The notes below the pieces were generated by a model, which was not told the origin of the DNA, did no database searches, and saw only the letters and a program-made list of their open reading frames with translations. Shown piece by piece: positions 45,201-57,501 of a stretch of DNA of 64,000 nucleotides. The stretch spans positions 62,001 to 126,000 of the forward strand of contig JAFISE010000088.1 in NCBI GenBank assembly GCA_022560025.1. Direction: 5' to 3'. A program made the position numbers and the translations under genes. The DNA is from Stagonosporopsis chrysanthemi (Eukaryota; Ascomycota; Dothideomycetes; Pleosporales; Didymellaceae). Position 1 is the stretch's first letter, and the number at the start of each line of letters is the position of its first letter.

Positions 45201-47977
45201 GTACCGAGCTTCGTTGCCAAAGTAACACAACCCTCCTTGCCGATGAAGCCTCGAGCCCGACCGTTAAGACGATCGTTCTGCCGTGTGCCAGAACCGCTGC
45301 TGCTGCTGTTTCGACGCTGAGCTGGGATTCAGATTGCCTGTCTGTGATATGCAGCCTCTGACACGCCCAGCAATAATAATGCATCCCACAACAGCACTTC
45401 ATCTCGTGAGATTGCCCGCTGAGTCCGCCGGCAACGGGCACCACAACACAAGCCATGTTGCCGAACCTTGAGGCTTCCAGAAATCATCCATGGTCGACCT
45501 TCCCTTGCAGGACCTAGTCACTCCTTTTGCGGGGTTAGGTGCATGTCGTCTAACGAGCTTTGTTCCGCCGCGTCGTAACAGCATATGTATTGAGCCTGGA
45601 CTTAGCAGAGGCAATACTGTGTACAGCTTATGACGCCGACCGCTGTGGGGGCAAATCATCCACATCTTTCCTCCAATGCATATATCGTTGAGCAAGGCAG
45701 TGCCTCTTGCAGGCACAGCACCGAGACAAAACAGGGCGCCCTTCAGCTGTGTGCCGGTCCCTGCAATTGCACCAACAGAGAATCCATTGGCGTTTCTGCG
45801 GGCGTCTGACATATGATGTGATGATTTGGATCCGGCAAGTCATTGCGTGCGGCTGGGGACACATCGTTTGTAAATGACGCCTGCTAGCGTGATCTTTCTC
45901 GTGTCTTCCAACATTGAGGCCTCGGACGCCATCTAAAAGCACCGTTTAGACGCATCAATCGGCAGCGCTTTCTCTTGGTCTGACTATTGCATGCAGCTAG
46001 AGCTCCCACCCGGCTTCCGCGCACCGTGTCTTGTCTTTGAGCCAGCACGCAGCTAACTCGTCGCGTCCTGGGCCTGATCACGACCGCGACACAGTGCGCG
46101 TCTTGAGCCGCAAATGCACGCGACCACGCGTACGATGAAGGTTTTGCCTCCAGCCTATTTCGTTCCGCTCCGTTCCATGCTTTGTCGTGTCCGACTGCAC
46201 ACCGAGTCTATCGACAATTGACCCATGGACGCTGTGGGCCTCAGGCTGCGGCTACTGTACAGTCAGTCTTGCTAGCAGAATTTGCTCAAGACTTTTCATC
46301 GCGATCTTGCAGGTTGCGGGCCTCTCGAGGTGATCTTCGCCTCCCTCTTCCACAGCAACCAGATGCACAGCGCCGACATGCGTTGTAGCACCGGGCGTTG
46401 CTGCGGATGGGTCCCCTACCTCCGGCCTCATCGCTTAGTTTGGTTGTCTGGGCACCGCATGAGCTGTGACAGATCCTGTGCAGCTTGCACAACAGTTGGA
46501 GAGCAAACTTTGCAACATTTACAGAAGTGGCTGCTGTGCATGTTTCAATACTCTGCGGGACCTGTCTTCCGCAAATACAGCCCAACGAGAATGAGCCCGG
46601 CTGCGCCCTGACTCCTGCGAACACAACCGTTATTCAAAGAATGAAAGGATTGACGCAATGACGCTGCACGGCGGAACTTGGTACCCCGCTCGGCGGCCAA
46701 AGCGCATCTAATGAAGGTTCAACCAATGCCTCATACGGGATTACCACGGAGGGCTGTTATCAGGTCCCGCTATACACGCGTTTGAAAGCGTAATGTTTGT
46801 GCGAGCAGTTCGGTTCGCGTTCACGCATATCGCGTAGAGTGGTTACATAGTTTGCTCGGCGTCCTAGGCAGCCTCTGAAACCGTCTACGGGACGCCCGAG
46901 GCACACTGAAAGTGAATCATGTTGATCTCATGCAAGCATTCCAGGTGCCGGCACATCAAGGGGTGCCAACCCTGATTGCGGACGACTTCAGCCGTTGAGC
47001 TCATTGTCTCTACAGTAACGCAATACGATGACGTTCAGGCGCAGTGCTAAGCCTGGGCGAAGTATGCTACGATTAATGGAAGCTGGGCCGGCTGCTTATC
47101 ACGATAGCTTGCGGAACAAGTCTCACAAAGGTGTGATTATGCGGTGTTGCAAGCCGCGGGAACCAGTGCAAGGAAGGGAGCCCATTAGGCTCTGCCGTTG
47201 CTGACTGTCACAGATAATGTTTGCGCAATGCCCAAGCTGGCGACATGCGCAGAAGGGCTTAAATCTCTGGTTGTAGTGGCTGGTTGCGGACCGGAGGGTC
47301 AGCCTGCAAAGCCCGAAGTGTGTCACATTCGCGGGACGCAGCAAATTCTTCGCAGAGCTTTTAACGACGCTACCCCTCCAGTTGGAGTCCAAATCCGCGA
47401 ATAAACGCAATCACGGCAGCTCAGTCTGAACAAGTCGGAGACCGATCGTTGAGGATTCAACTGCCGTGCATATTGCGAGAGTCATCTCTCATCCCAGCCG
47501 TCCATCTTCCAGCCCATCTGTGCCAATTTGTGATGATTACGGGGTCGAGAGATCGGGCGAAGAAAGGTTCGGTGGTGAACTTCCAGGTCGGCGTTCTAGA
47601 GTCGTGACAAGGCATGGTGAAAGCCTCGACGAAAGCAGAAAGCCAAGCAGGAAGGAAGTCGGTGTCCTTGCAGAGCATGCCCGCCAATCTAATGGATGTA
47701 GATGGGTAGACGTGATCTTCGTGGCTTGATGGATGATGAGCAAGCGATGTTCGATGGTTGATTGAGGTTGGAATTTCGGCCAAAAGAATCACCGCCCCGT
47801 GAATCTTTGGATATGGCCCACTTTTATCTCCACTAAAATCTTGCGCAGAGTTCGAAGTCGAGCTGCGACTTCACGATCATGATAGCTATAGCGTCGGTCC
47901 GGTAGCACACGCTCACAAACTTTGCGTGGTGCTTCTAGAACAAGCTGCGATATCTACTGTCCAATTTTCAGTGCACC
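42205..47977. other. 5.8 kb divergent intergenic region between the cyclin and UTP4 genes
   Basis: The largest gene-free stretch in the window. The first kilobase or so is the cyclin leader and promoter. From 44 to 47.4 kb both strands carry only short frames under about 150 codons with no family resemblance, alternating with GC-rich patches near 44.3-44.6 kb. The 3' end holds the UTP4 promoter. No tRNA, rRNA or transposon remnant was recognised, but an unannotated non-coding RNA cannot be excluded by eye. Confidence 0.5.
42420..42494 (-). other. 5'-UTR intron of the G1 cyclin gene
   Basis: On the minus strand the sequence reads CTTCAAG, then GTATGT..., a GAACTAATA branch context, a pyrimidine tract and TTGTGTTCCAG before GTTGCC. 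All canonical fungal intron elements are present within 75 bp, about 215 bases upstream of the cyclin ATG. It carries no coding frame, so it would lie in the leader. Confidence 0.7.
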
Positions 47978-50723
47978 ATGGACATCCACAGGTCGCGTTT
48001 CGTGCCTTTCCCGCCTTCTGCGATCAACGCTCTCGCATTTTCGCATACAGAACCAGAGCATGGCCAGCAGGAACCCGAGTCGCTGAGGCTCGCGATAGGG
48101 CGTGCCAACGGTAACATTGAAATCTGGAACCCCGCGAATGGAGCATGGCTACAAGAGAAGGTCTTCTACGGCGGCAAAGATCGAAGTGTGGAGGGCTTGG
48201 TGTGGACACAGAACCCTGACCAGAGGGATGCGCATGGAAAGATAGTACCTGGACGCTTGCGACTGTTTAGCATTGGCTATTCTAGCAGCGTCACCGAATG
48301 GGATCTTGCAACAGGCCTTCCCGCGCGGCACTCAAACGGCAACCACAGCGAAGTATGGTGTGTCGCCGCGCAACCAAGGGCAAAAGGCGCGAACGATGCT
48401 GGATCCTACCAGAAACTTGTGGCAGGTTGTGCCGACGGCACCCTCGTGCTTCTCTCCACCGAAGACGACGACCTCCGCTTCGAACGATTCGTTTCTCGTG
48501 CCTCGACGAAGAAAGCTCGCGCCTTGAGTGTCGCCTACAAAGACCGTGACACTGTCCTTGCAGGCTTTGCAGACAGCATGATTCGGGTTTTTGATACAAG
48601 AAACGGCAGCGTGATCAGGAACATCTCGCTAGGAAGTGGACCGCACAGTGGGCCGAAGGAGATCCTGGTCTGGAAAGTCAAGTGCCTTGCTAATGGCGAC
48701 TTTGTGTCTGGCGATTCCACTGGCGAGATCAGGGTTTACAGTGGCAAGAACTACAGTCAGACACAGAGGATTGCAGGCCACGAGGCCGATGTGTTGGATT
48801 TAGCTATCTCTCGTGATGGCACAGGCATTTTCAGCGCAGGCATGGACCGCCGCACATGCTTCTACACATGCAAGAAGTCGCAGGGCAACAAGGGACAGAA
48901 CGGCAAATGGCGCAAGGTCTCTCACCAAAGATACCACGAGCACGACGTCAAGGCAATGGCAACATATGAGGGAAACAAGCTCAGTGTTGTCGTTTCGGGA
49001 GGTAAGAACTATTCACCTCATATCGTGTTAATAGTCCGCTTACAGTCATCCCACAGGTATCGACACCCAACCCATTGTGGTTCCTCTCCGCCAGTTTGGA
49101 CAAGAGCTCAGCCGAGGTCTGCCAGCTTTGCCCTCCACTCAACCCCTCGTGAGCGCGCCCGAAGCACGACTTTTGGTCAGCTGGTGGAATACCGAAGTTC
49201 GCGTCTGGCGCGTCAAGCCCAACCACGATGGCACCGAGAAGCCCAAGGTGGTGGCACGTCTGGCTCTACAGGGTGACGAGAATATCACTTCCGTGTCGAT
49301 CACTCGAGATGGCGAGCTGCTCTCCATTGCGACTGCAGATGCGGTCAAGCTGTTTCAACTCATCCGCCCACAGTCGGGAGCAGGGCCCAGTCTCCGCGTC
49401 CGAAAGATTGAGATGCCGGACATTGAGGGAGCGAGGAATGTTCGCCTGGCAGCAGATGGCAAGTGGCTTGCCGCAATCACTGCCACGAACGAGGTTAGAG
49501 TTGTCAGGATCATCAGGACAGAGGACCCAGATGACGAGCCCCGTCCTCTCGCCAAGGTCGCGCGCCTCGAGCGCATGCCTCGCGAGGAAACACGATCAAC
49601 GCCCCTCACTGGACAGCACGGGTCGTATGAACGCTCCATCAGTCATGCAGAGTTCTCCTCCAATGGTAGCATGCTCGCTGTCACCGACCTTGCAGGCTAC
49701 ATTGACACATGGGTCGTCGAAGGGAATGAAGACTCGACCGCTCCAGAAGTGGACATCGACGACTCCACTTCGGACGCTGCCGACGACGAGGACTCTGATG
49801 ATGACGAGGAGGGGGGGTCGAAGGAGCAAATCATATTCCTTGGTCAGCGATGGATACGTAATCCCTCTGGACACTTGCTGCCCCGTCTCGACTCCACGCC
49901 GACACTACTTTCCTTCCAACCTAGCACGGACGACTCACGGTCACAACCGAATGGTAACCCTGCGGTCCATCCTACAAGGTCCAACCCCCACCCTCACTCG
50001 CGTGAGGTGCCGACTACAGAGCACAGGCTGCTCATCACATCAGCAAAGCACCAGCTGTACGTCTTCGACGTGACTGCTGGCCGTCTATCAGAATGGTCAA
50101 GGAGGAATCCCCCTTCCAGCTATCCCTCCGAGTACCGCATGCTCGACCTCCCAGCCAAGGGCTGCGTATGGGACGTCACCTCGACACAGCAAAGGCTCTG
50201 GCTGTACGGCGAGAAATGGTTGTTCATGTTCGATCTCAGCCAAGACTTCGCCATCTCTGATGAGGGATCGAAGAAGCGCAAGCATGAAGCGGCGGCAGAT
50301 GCTCCGAAGAAGATAACCAGCGGAGCCGGCGATATCATCCCCTCAAAGGAAAGCACAGTCACCAAGATGCGCAAGTACAACGGCGCACCGGGCAAAGATA
50401 CGGGCAAGGCGAACTGGGTGGATGTGCACGCACCCCGGACCAACGCGCTCGACGATGACGACGAGGGCGAGTCGCAGCCCCTCGCGTCTCTCCGACGGGC
50501 AGCGACGCAGGACGACACGACCAATGGCGACGCACCGACTGGCGGTGAGGTTGCAGAGGTGGAGCAGAAGGCCAGCTGGTGGCATACGTTCAAGTACCGT
50601 CCCATTCTGGGCATGGTGCCGGTTAGCAGCGAGCAGGGGCAGCCGCTCGAGGTGGTCCTTGTTGAGCGGCCGTCGTGGGATCTAGATCTGCCACCGCGGT
50701 TTGTTGGGGCCCATGAAAAGTAG
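47978..50723 (+). CDS. UTP4: U3 snoRNP-associated WD40 protein Utp4 (cirhin)
   Basis: Exons 47978-49001 and 49057-50723 join across a 55-bp intron (GTAAGA...CAG, phase 1) to give 896 residues. It begins MDIHRSRFVPFPPSAINALAF, the usual Utp4 start, and is made of WD40-type repeats. Examples are LAIGRANGNIEIWN, RLFSIGYSSSVTEWDL, EVWCVAA, KLVAGCADGTLVLLS, VLAGFADSMIRVFD, FVSGDSTGEIRVYSG and TGIFSAGMDRR. A second propeller follows after the intron. An acidic insert (DDEDSDDDEEGG) near residue 605 and the C-terminal FKYRPILGMVPV...LEVVLVERPSWDLDLPPRF block are family hallmarks. Family knowledge: Utp4 belongs to the t-UTP (UtpA) subcomplex of the SSU processome. There it binds nascent pre-rRNA and supports rDNA transcription and 18S processing in the nucleolus. 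The start is fixed by the conserved N-terminus. Confidence 0.92.
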
Positions 50724-52739
50724 GCTCTGTTCAGCCCTTGATAGACATGTTGCATTTGTATGGCGTTGATACCTTTAATCGAACTTGAGTCGGCCCCTGT
50801 TCATTCGTCTCCTCCCCGCGCCCGGTGATACGTGTTTGGAAACAGGCAAGAAACATCAACGGACTTGAACCACGCGGTGCTGTCCTGGATGGCATTAAGC
50901 TTATTGGGCGGCGAAGGGTGCCCTGCATGCATCTCAGAGGCCGACGCGTCGATGCTCAATACAACCACATGGCAAGTGGGTCTAGACTAGGCTTGTCTCA
51001 AGCAGTGACTCGTCAGCTTGCAGTGCGTGGCTCAAAGGAATTCCTCCGAGTCCGAGACGCGAGGACTGGCGTAGACCACCTGACACAGCATGGACTTTGT
51101 ATTGGTGAGCGTGCCAAGGCATGTCAGCGAGAGAAAGAGAGAGCTTGACTCGCTGGTGGTGAATACGTAGACACGTGATGTGGGGTATGTGGTCGCTTGG
51201 TGAGTAGCAATTGATTGGTAAGACAGTCGTCGCAAGCATGCTCAAGCCCAATCTCTATCGCGCTGATGTCAGACATGATGCTGTAGGCACAGGCGCGCGC
51301 GCGTTGGCAGCGCAAAGACCTCGATGGGCGTGCAGCACCTGCCGGCCCACGTAGAGTCCGCGGTGATGAGCGTAAGGCTGCACTGATGAGGAGGGTAGCA
51401 TCATGTATCCCGCAGTATTCGCAAGCTGTCTCACCGCAGAGGCAACGATGTTACAAGATCTACTCTGACAGCCCGCAGTTTCAACGGAGATCGTCGTGAT
51501 AGCAGATGCAGACCAATGACAAGCAACGCCGAGGGACGCACGTCAGTTCGCCACATGGCTGTGCAGCCAGTAAGCGGCCGGGTCTAGCGAGCAGGAGCTG
51601 GAGAAGACGCAGCCTCGAGGGGTCAACGCGGTCGCAAGCAGTGGTGCAGGCACAGGCGTCGTCAAGAACAATTAAGCTTGCGTGGGGAGAACGGGGCAGC
51701 GGCTGGCGTGGTCTTATACCTCCGCCGGTTCCTGGAGAGTTTGCGTCGTCAACGTGGGCGTTGGAGCTATTGATTCACCAAGGCCAGCCGACAGGTGCAC
51801 CGGTGCGTACGCGTACCGTACGCTCTGTGGCGGGCGACAGCAGATCTCCGCTCCACAGGCGCAGGTGGGCGCCAGAGCATTGATGAGGATAGTCGCACGC
51901 AATGTGCGAATACGCGTTTAAGAGCCGCGAGGACACAAGACTGTCGACAATTGCTTGGGCGGGCGCGCGTGGGTTGCGTCGCGCCTAGGGGTGAAATAGG
52001 AAGAGGGTCTGCGCGCCAAGTGGTTCGAGGCGTCGAGGGGACTGCGGCTTGTGACAGCTAGCCGTCCAAGTACGCAATCGTCTAGTGTGCAGCGCGGGCT
52101 TGGCGACGGCGCGGTGACGAGCGCCAGCGGCCGATGGCAGAGCGCAGAGCGCAGAGCGCAGAGCGCAGAGAGCAGAGCGCAGAGAGCAAAGGCCTGCCGC
52201 GACGGGCAGCGCAGGCAATAATGGAGCGGAGCAACGTGCATTGCTGCTGGCTGCGGCGCTCGCATGGTGCGCGCGGGCGCTGCGCACTGCGTGATGGGGC
52301 CGTCTTGCAGCGCCGTTCGACGCTGGCCAGGCTGTCGCAGTGTCTTTTGTCTTGCGTGTGTGGACGCGTGTCGACCCTGACGAAAGCGGCAAGGCGCGCC
52401 TTTCCGCTCTTGCCCCATTCCCGCCCTCATGATTACCCTCCGTCCCTGCGCACCCTCGCTGCTCTGCTTCCAATTTCACGACTCCGGACGACGTCGTCTT
52501 GCGCATACTGACGCTGCAGCATCGCGCCCGCATCCACCGGCGACGACGTCTGCATACAAAAATACCCCGCCGCCCGCTGAGCCGCCCGCTGCTGCGCCTG
52601 CACCCTGACGCTCACTGACCAGCGACCTGGGGCTGTGCAGTGCCAATCCGCAGCCTACTTACGCCCACCGCAGCGCTCCACGCCCGCCCACGCCCGCCCA
52701 CGCCGACTTCCCACGACCACACCACACAACACGCCCACC
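50724..52739. other. 2 kb spacer and GC-rich promoter of PNG1
   Basis: 3' UTR of UTP4, then a GC-rich region with no recognisable gene. It includes the 7-bp tandem repeat listed separately and a C-rich leader up to the PNG1 ATG. Confidence 0.5.
52139..52187. repeat. 7-bp tandem repeat (agagcgc), seven units, five perfect
   Basis: Units agagcgc x4, agagagc, agagcgc and agagagc run head to tail. It lies about 550 bases upstream of the PNG1 start, in non-coding sequence. Confidence 0.9.
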
Positions 52740-54117
52740 ATGGAGCACCCGCGAGCCTCATCGCGGGCACCCGCCAGCGACGTCGACAGGCTGGCCGCCG
52801 AGATGACCGAGAAGTTCCGCTCCGTCCTCAGCACCAAGCGCATGAACGAGCTCTCGACCAACGTCACCCACTCCCGCTCCGCATCGCCTGCACCGCGAGA
52901 CTACGGCACACCGCAGCCCCCCACACAGAGCGCACCGCCGTCATACTCGTCGCTCAAGAACATCCCCCTCGTCGCCCAGGCCCCGAACCCCAACGACCTG
53001 CGCTCGATGCGCTTCCGCAACATGCTGCACTCACTCTCCCAGATGCCCACCCGATGGGAGAATCCTGGACTTCTGGACGAGGCCCTGTCAGTCGTCCCTC
53101 TGGAGCAGATCTACGCCGAGGCCGATGAGGAGAGCCAGATTCTGCAGGCGGAGGCGGACAGTCTCGGCGCCGGCAAGAAGGCCGCCTGGGGCTACCAGGA
53201 CTGCGTCATCCGTGCCCTGCTGCGATGGTTCAAGCGCTCGTTCTTCCAGTGGGTCAACAACCCGCCGTGCTCGAGATGTTACTCGCCCACAGTCGCAGTC
53301 GGCCTCACACCACCACTCCCGGACGAGCAAGCCCGTGGCGCCAACCAGGTCGAGGCCTACAAGTGCTCGCACGATGGATGCCAGAACTACGAGCGGTTCC
53401 CCCGCTACAACGACGCATTTGTCCTCCTGCAGACTCGCAAAGGCCGCTGCGGCGAGTGGGCCAACTGCTTCACCATGCTCTGCCGGGCCTTGGGATCAAG
53501 AGTTCGCTGGGTCTGGAACGCAGAGGACCACGTCTGGACAGAAGTCTACTCAGTCCACCGCAAGCGATGGGTGCACGTAGACGCCTGCGAAGAGGCCTGG
53601 GACAAGCCCCGGCTGTACACTGATGGTACGTTCCAGCTTTGTGTTGAATCATGACAATTGACAACTGACTTTTCGACCAGGCTGGGGCAAGAAGCTGTCT
53701 TACTGCATCGCCTTCTCCGCCGATGGCGCCATGGATGTCACTCGACGTTATGTACGGGATCAGACCAAGCACGCAGCTCCTCGCAACCGCGCGCCTGAGG
53801 CCGTCCTTCTTCACATCATGGACGAGATCCGTGCTGTGCGTCGCAAGGACATGTCTAAGCAGGACAAGTTCCGCCTGCAAGGTGAAGACCTCCGCGAAGC
53901 AAAAGAACTTCGCGGCTACGTCATCTCTTCCATCGCACACGACATCTGCAGGCTCAAGCCACAAGACATCATCAATGCAACCGCAGCCCGCGAGACGGAA
54001 TCTGACAAGGCATTGGAGGGTCGCATGAGCGGCAACCAGGCATGGATCCGCGCACGCAACGAGCAAGGACGAGGACAGTCGAACCAACACGATCCTCGCA
54101 ACCAGCGTCAACATTGA
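52740..54117 (+). CDS. PNG1: Peptide:N-glycanase-like protein PNG1 (transglutaminase fold) with complete catalytic triad
   Basis: Exons 52740-53625 and 53681-54117 join across a 55-bp intron (GTACGT...CAG, phase 1) to give 440 residues. The start chosen is MEHPRASSRAP; the frame is open 35 codons further upstream. The conserved part contains a zinc site made of CSRC and CSHDGC. The transglutaminase-like triad is C237 (GRCGEWANCF), H264 (AEDHVWTEVY) and D281 (WVHVDACEEAWD), with 27 and 17 residues between them, as in the yeast enzyme. The family end block GWGKKLSYCIAFSADG...VTRRYVRD follows. A C-terminal charged extension (about residues 375-440) ends the protein; no PUB or PAW domain is seen. 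Family knowledge: PNGase removes N-glycans from misfolded glycoproteins during ER-associated degradation in the cytosol, cooperating with Rad23 and the proteasome. Some filamentous fungi have catalytically dead orthologues; this one keeps the nucleophile. Confidence 0.92.
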
Positions 54118-56427
54118 GGTCCTGTCTGCACAGTTCACTCACCATCTTCTTTTCTACTACCATCGTCGCCAATCCTGCCGCCCTACGACGCAGCCGAGCC
54201 GGGTGTAGCGTGCATGGCACCTCCCCGCTCTGGCATGTAGGTCTGGATTGAGCTCTCCATGGTCCTTCCACCTTGACCCCGCGACGTTCGTTCACGAGCA
54301 CCCCGCACCCTGTACACATAGAATCCCGGATTCAGCGATTCATTGAACCTTTTGCGATGGCGTTCATGGCGCGATACCAACAGCATTAGCAATAACCTCT
54401 AATGTCTGCACCACCCTCTGGGGTCTCATCCTATCACTAGCCTGGTACGGACACCAAGGCACACGCACCCAATACGGGGTTTCTTTACGATCTCCTTGCA
54501 TTTTCACTTCTTTGTTTTCGTGCGACGCAGGATTAGCGGCACTGTTTATACCATTGGGCTTTGGGTCACGATTTGATACACCCTTTTCTTATGTCTTTAG
54601 CACTTTCTGGTTGTTACGAGCATTTCTGGGCACTTGAGGTCGCCTCGTGCGATACGATGGCATGCACTTTGCGGTTTTGTTGGCGGCCTGACTTTCCAGG
54701 CTGTCGTGTGAGAGGTGGAGTAGCAGAACGGCTGCGGTGAAGAGGACGCGCGTCATGCATGGAACGTCGCGAGAATTCCTCAAGAGAGCAGCGTAGACAG
54801 AAAATGAGAGCCAAGACGATTGGCAACGCTCTTTTGCGACACAGCAACTTCACTGGTTCCAGACTTTGCATCCCTTGAGTGATGTTGCATGATCTACGAA
54901 ACATTGCAGATGATCAAGCAGGTTTGCGCGGTACGCGCGTCTCGACTGCGGCGTGTTTGAGTATTTCAAATCTGCGGCAGGCCCCACCGAGAGCCTCAGG
55001 AATACACTTGTATAAGGCATCACCTTTGACATTTCTCGTACACAAAAAGCATGGCCTGCTCGAGCAAATGTTTTCGGGGTGTAGACGTCTTCGCAGACGC
55101 ACGCACCCTCGCGTCAGTCCAAGTGACACATGGCTGTCAGCCTGCATGCACCTTCGGTTCCCCATCCACACCTCACGCGCACGAAATGCTCACTCATCGG
55201 CGCAACTCTCTGTCCTTCGTCTTTGAAAAGCACACAAGGTAACATGGCATTGCAAGCAAACTGTGCAAACAGGTCCAGCACGCGCGTTTCAGCCGGACAG
55301 CACTCGGTGATGATCTTGATTAGATCGCCTTGGCGGGACGGGCGTAAGCGAGTTAGCGGGCTATTTTTAGGTGGGGGCCCTCACGCAAGGCGTGGCTGAG
55401 GGTGTTCAAGTACTTGATCTCTTGCGCCTCAGCACAGGCTGTTGGCACGGTTGAGTTTGGGGTCGTTGATATTGTCGGTGGGAATCCAGGGCATTGACAC
55501 GGCTTTTGTAAATATAGATGATGAGGTTGCTGGTGGACATGACGATGTGCAAGGCTGCTGCTGGCTCATTGGCTCGTGGCCTGGCTTGCTGGGCAGCCCG
55601 CCAGCGGTGTGGCAGAATGTGGAGGTCGCAGCCCGTGCTGAGGTGGGAGAAGAGGCTGACGGCCGCTGGCGAACATGTCTTTGCTTCGCCATGCGCACAC
55701 GACAATTGCCTTTTCCGGTTAAACCTCAACGAGCGCGCTGGAGGTTTCTAAATTTCACCGAGGCATTAGGCGTACTGCTCGTTAGGCCCAACGGCGGTGA
55801 CATCAAGCTGTTTTGGAAAAATCGGAAGCAGTGCATGAGGATTGCGCAGCCGTTCAAGGATCTGGTCGTGGAGGGCGCTGGGCGTGCCACAGCAATGCAA
55901 GGCTGGAGTGTGTAGCTGAAGACGCACGTCGCTCACCACACAAGAGCACACTGGATAGCAGAGCTGCAATGCACACGGGCATGTCTGCACTGTACTCTCC
56001 TCATGCAGCGTAGCGCATGTCGGTGAGGAGCGTCGCGTCAGCAACGCCTCCCACAGCAAGCCCGAAGTCGCAAGCCCTGTGAGGCTCAGTGAAGAGGCCG
56101 CGCGCTGACTGGCCAAGTGGCCGTGGATCTTGGACAACCCGCACTTGCACAGACCCCTGCTCTGCGTACAGCCCCCTTCAGCTGGGTTCAGCCGCTGCAC
56201 GCAAGCTTGTACAAAAGCTGTCTGCCCTGCCGTTTCTCTGACATTCATCTGTCTGTGTACCGTTGTCCAGCCTTTCCTGTTTACGTGCATTGGGTTGTTT
56301 TGCCACGCTGTCGAATAACACAACAATCGCTCCTCCGTGCACCTCAATCGATAACACCAGCTTCTGACGTCGCTGCGAGAACCACTTTTACCACTCCTCC
56401 ACTCCACAACACATCAACACCGCAAAT
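54118..56427. other. 2.3 kb intergenic; no gene recognised
   Basis: 3' UTR of PNG1 and the promoter of the SUR7-family gene, the latter with a pyrimidine-rich run and CACCACTCC-type leader just before its ATG. Short frames only. Confidence 0.5.
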
Positions 56428-57501
56428 ATGGGCAAAGTAGGGCGTTTCGCGTGTGTCATCACGCCTATGCTGTTGACTGCTGCATCGCTCGTTTGTCTGC
56501 TCCTCGTCATGGTTGGGCAGCTGGGCAACAACAACAAGGCTCCCTCGACATCGCTGGCGCAAGACCTGTACTTCTTCAAGGTGCGTCGTTTCTTTCCTCT
56601 GTGCCTACAATTCACTAACACCGCGACAGGCCGACACAAGTAATTTCACAGCCGACCCGCAAACCGTCCTCAACCAAATCAACGACGCTGGCGACAAGGT
56701 CAACGTCAACAACGACCTCCTCGAGGCCCTGACTGGCGCTGCCTCCTCCAAGGAACTCAAGGACTTTTACCAGGTTGGATTGTGGTCGTACTGCGAGGGC
56801 GAGAAGAAGGATGGCGTGGAGAAGATCACCTACTGCTCCTCTTCCAAGACACAGTTCTGGTTCAACCCCGTCGATGTCTGGGGCCTGAAGAACACATCCG
56901 TGCAGAACGTGCTCGGCGACGACCTGCAGAAGGGCCTCAACACATACAAGAAGGTCGCTGGCTGGATGAACTGGGCTTTCATCATCGCCACCATCCTGAC
57001 CGCTGCCGAGTTCGTCGTTGGTTTCTTCGCCGTCTGCTCGCGCTGGGGAAGCTTCGTCACCACTATCCTCTCCACAGTGAGTCCGGCATCCAAACCATAC
57101 TTCGTCCCTGCGCTAACACAACCCAGGCATCATCCATATTTTCTATCGCCGCAGCCGCCACCGCCACCGCCGTCTACGGCGTGCTCACCGGCGTCTTCCA
57201 CACCGCGCTGGAGCCCTACAACATCGACGCCTCCATGGGCAACAAGATGTTGCAGGTCATGTGGGTCGGCGTCGCCTTCAGCATCGCCTCGGGCCTGTTC
57301 TGGATGCTCAGCGTCTGCTGCTGCTCCGGCAAGAGCGGCAACAAGAAGATGGTTGTCGAGAAGACGCCCTACACGTACGAGCGCGTTGCCAGCCCTGCGT
57401 TCGGCCAGAGCGGACACCAGCTGCAGACCGCGCCTGCGTTCCAGGGTGCTGGCCACGGGCACAGCGGGACGGCGTACGAGCCGTACCGCGGCCAGGTTTA
57501 A
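56428..57501 (+). CDS. SUR7/PalI-family tetraspan membrane protein
   Basis: Three exons: 56428-56580, 56630-57076 and 57127-57501, with introns of 49 and 50 bp, all phase 0; 324 residues. Four hydrophobic segments are visible: near residues 10-30 (VITPMLLTAASLVCLLLVMV), 185-206 (WAFIIATILTAAEFVVGFFA), 215-240 (ASSIFSIAAAATATAVYGVL region) and 260-285 (MWVGVAFSIASGLFWMLSVC). The large loop after segment 1 carries a GLWSYCEG-type motif followed by Cys (ITYCSSS), the W-x-Y-C signature of SUR7/PalI (claudin-like) proteins. A CCCSG palmitoylation-like cluster follows the last segment, then a hydrophilic Gly/Gln/Tyr-rich tail. Family knowledge: these proteins mark eisosome-associated plasma-membrane domains (Sur7) or sense ambient pH (PalI). 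Which of these applies cannot be told from sequence. The first exon ends exactly at a GTGCGT donor. Confidence 0.88.
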
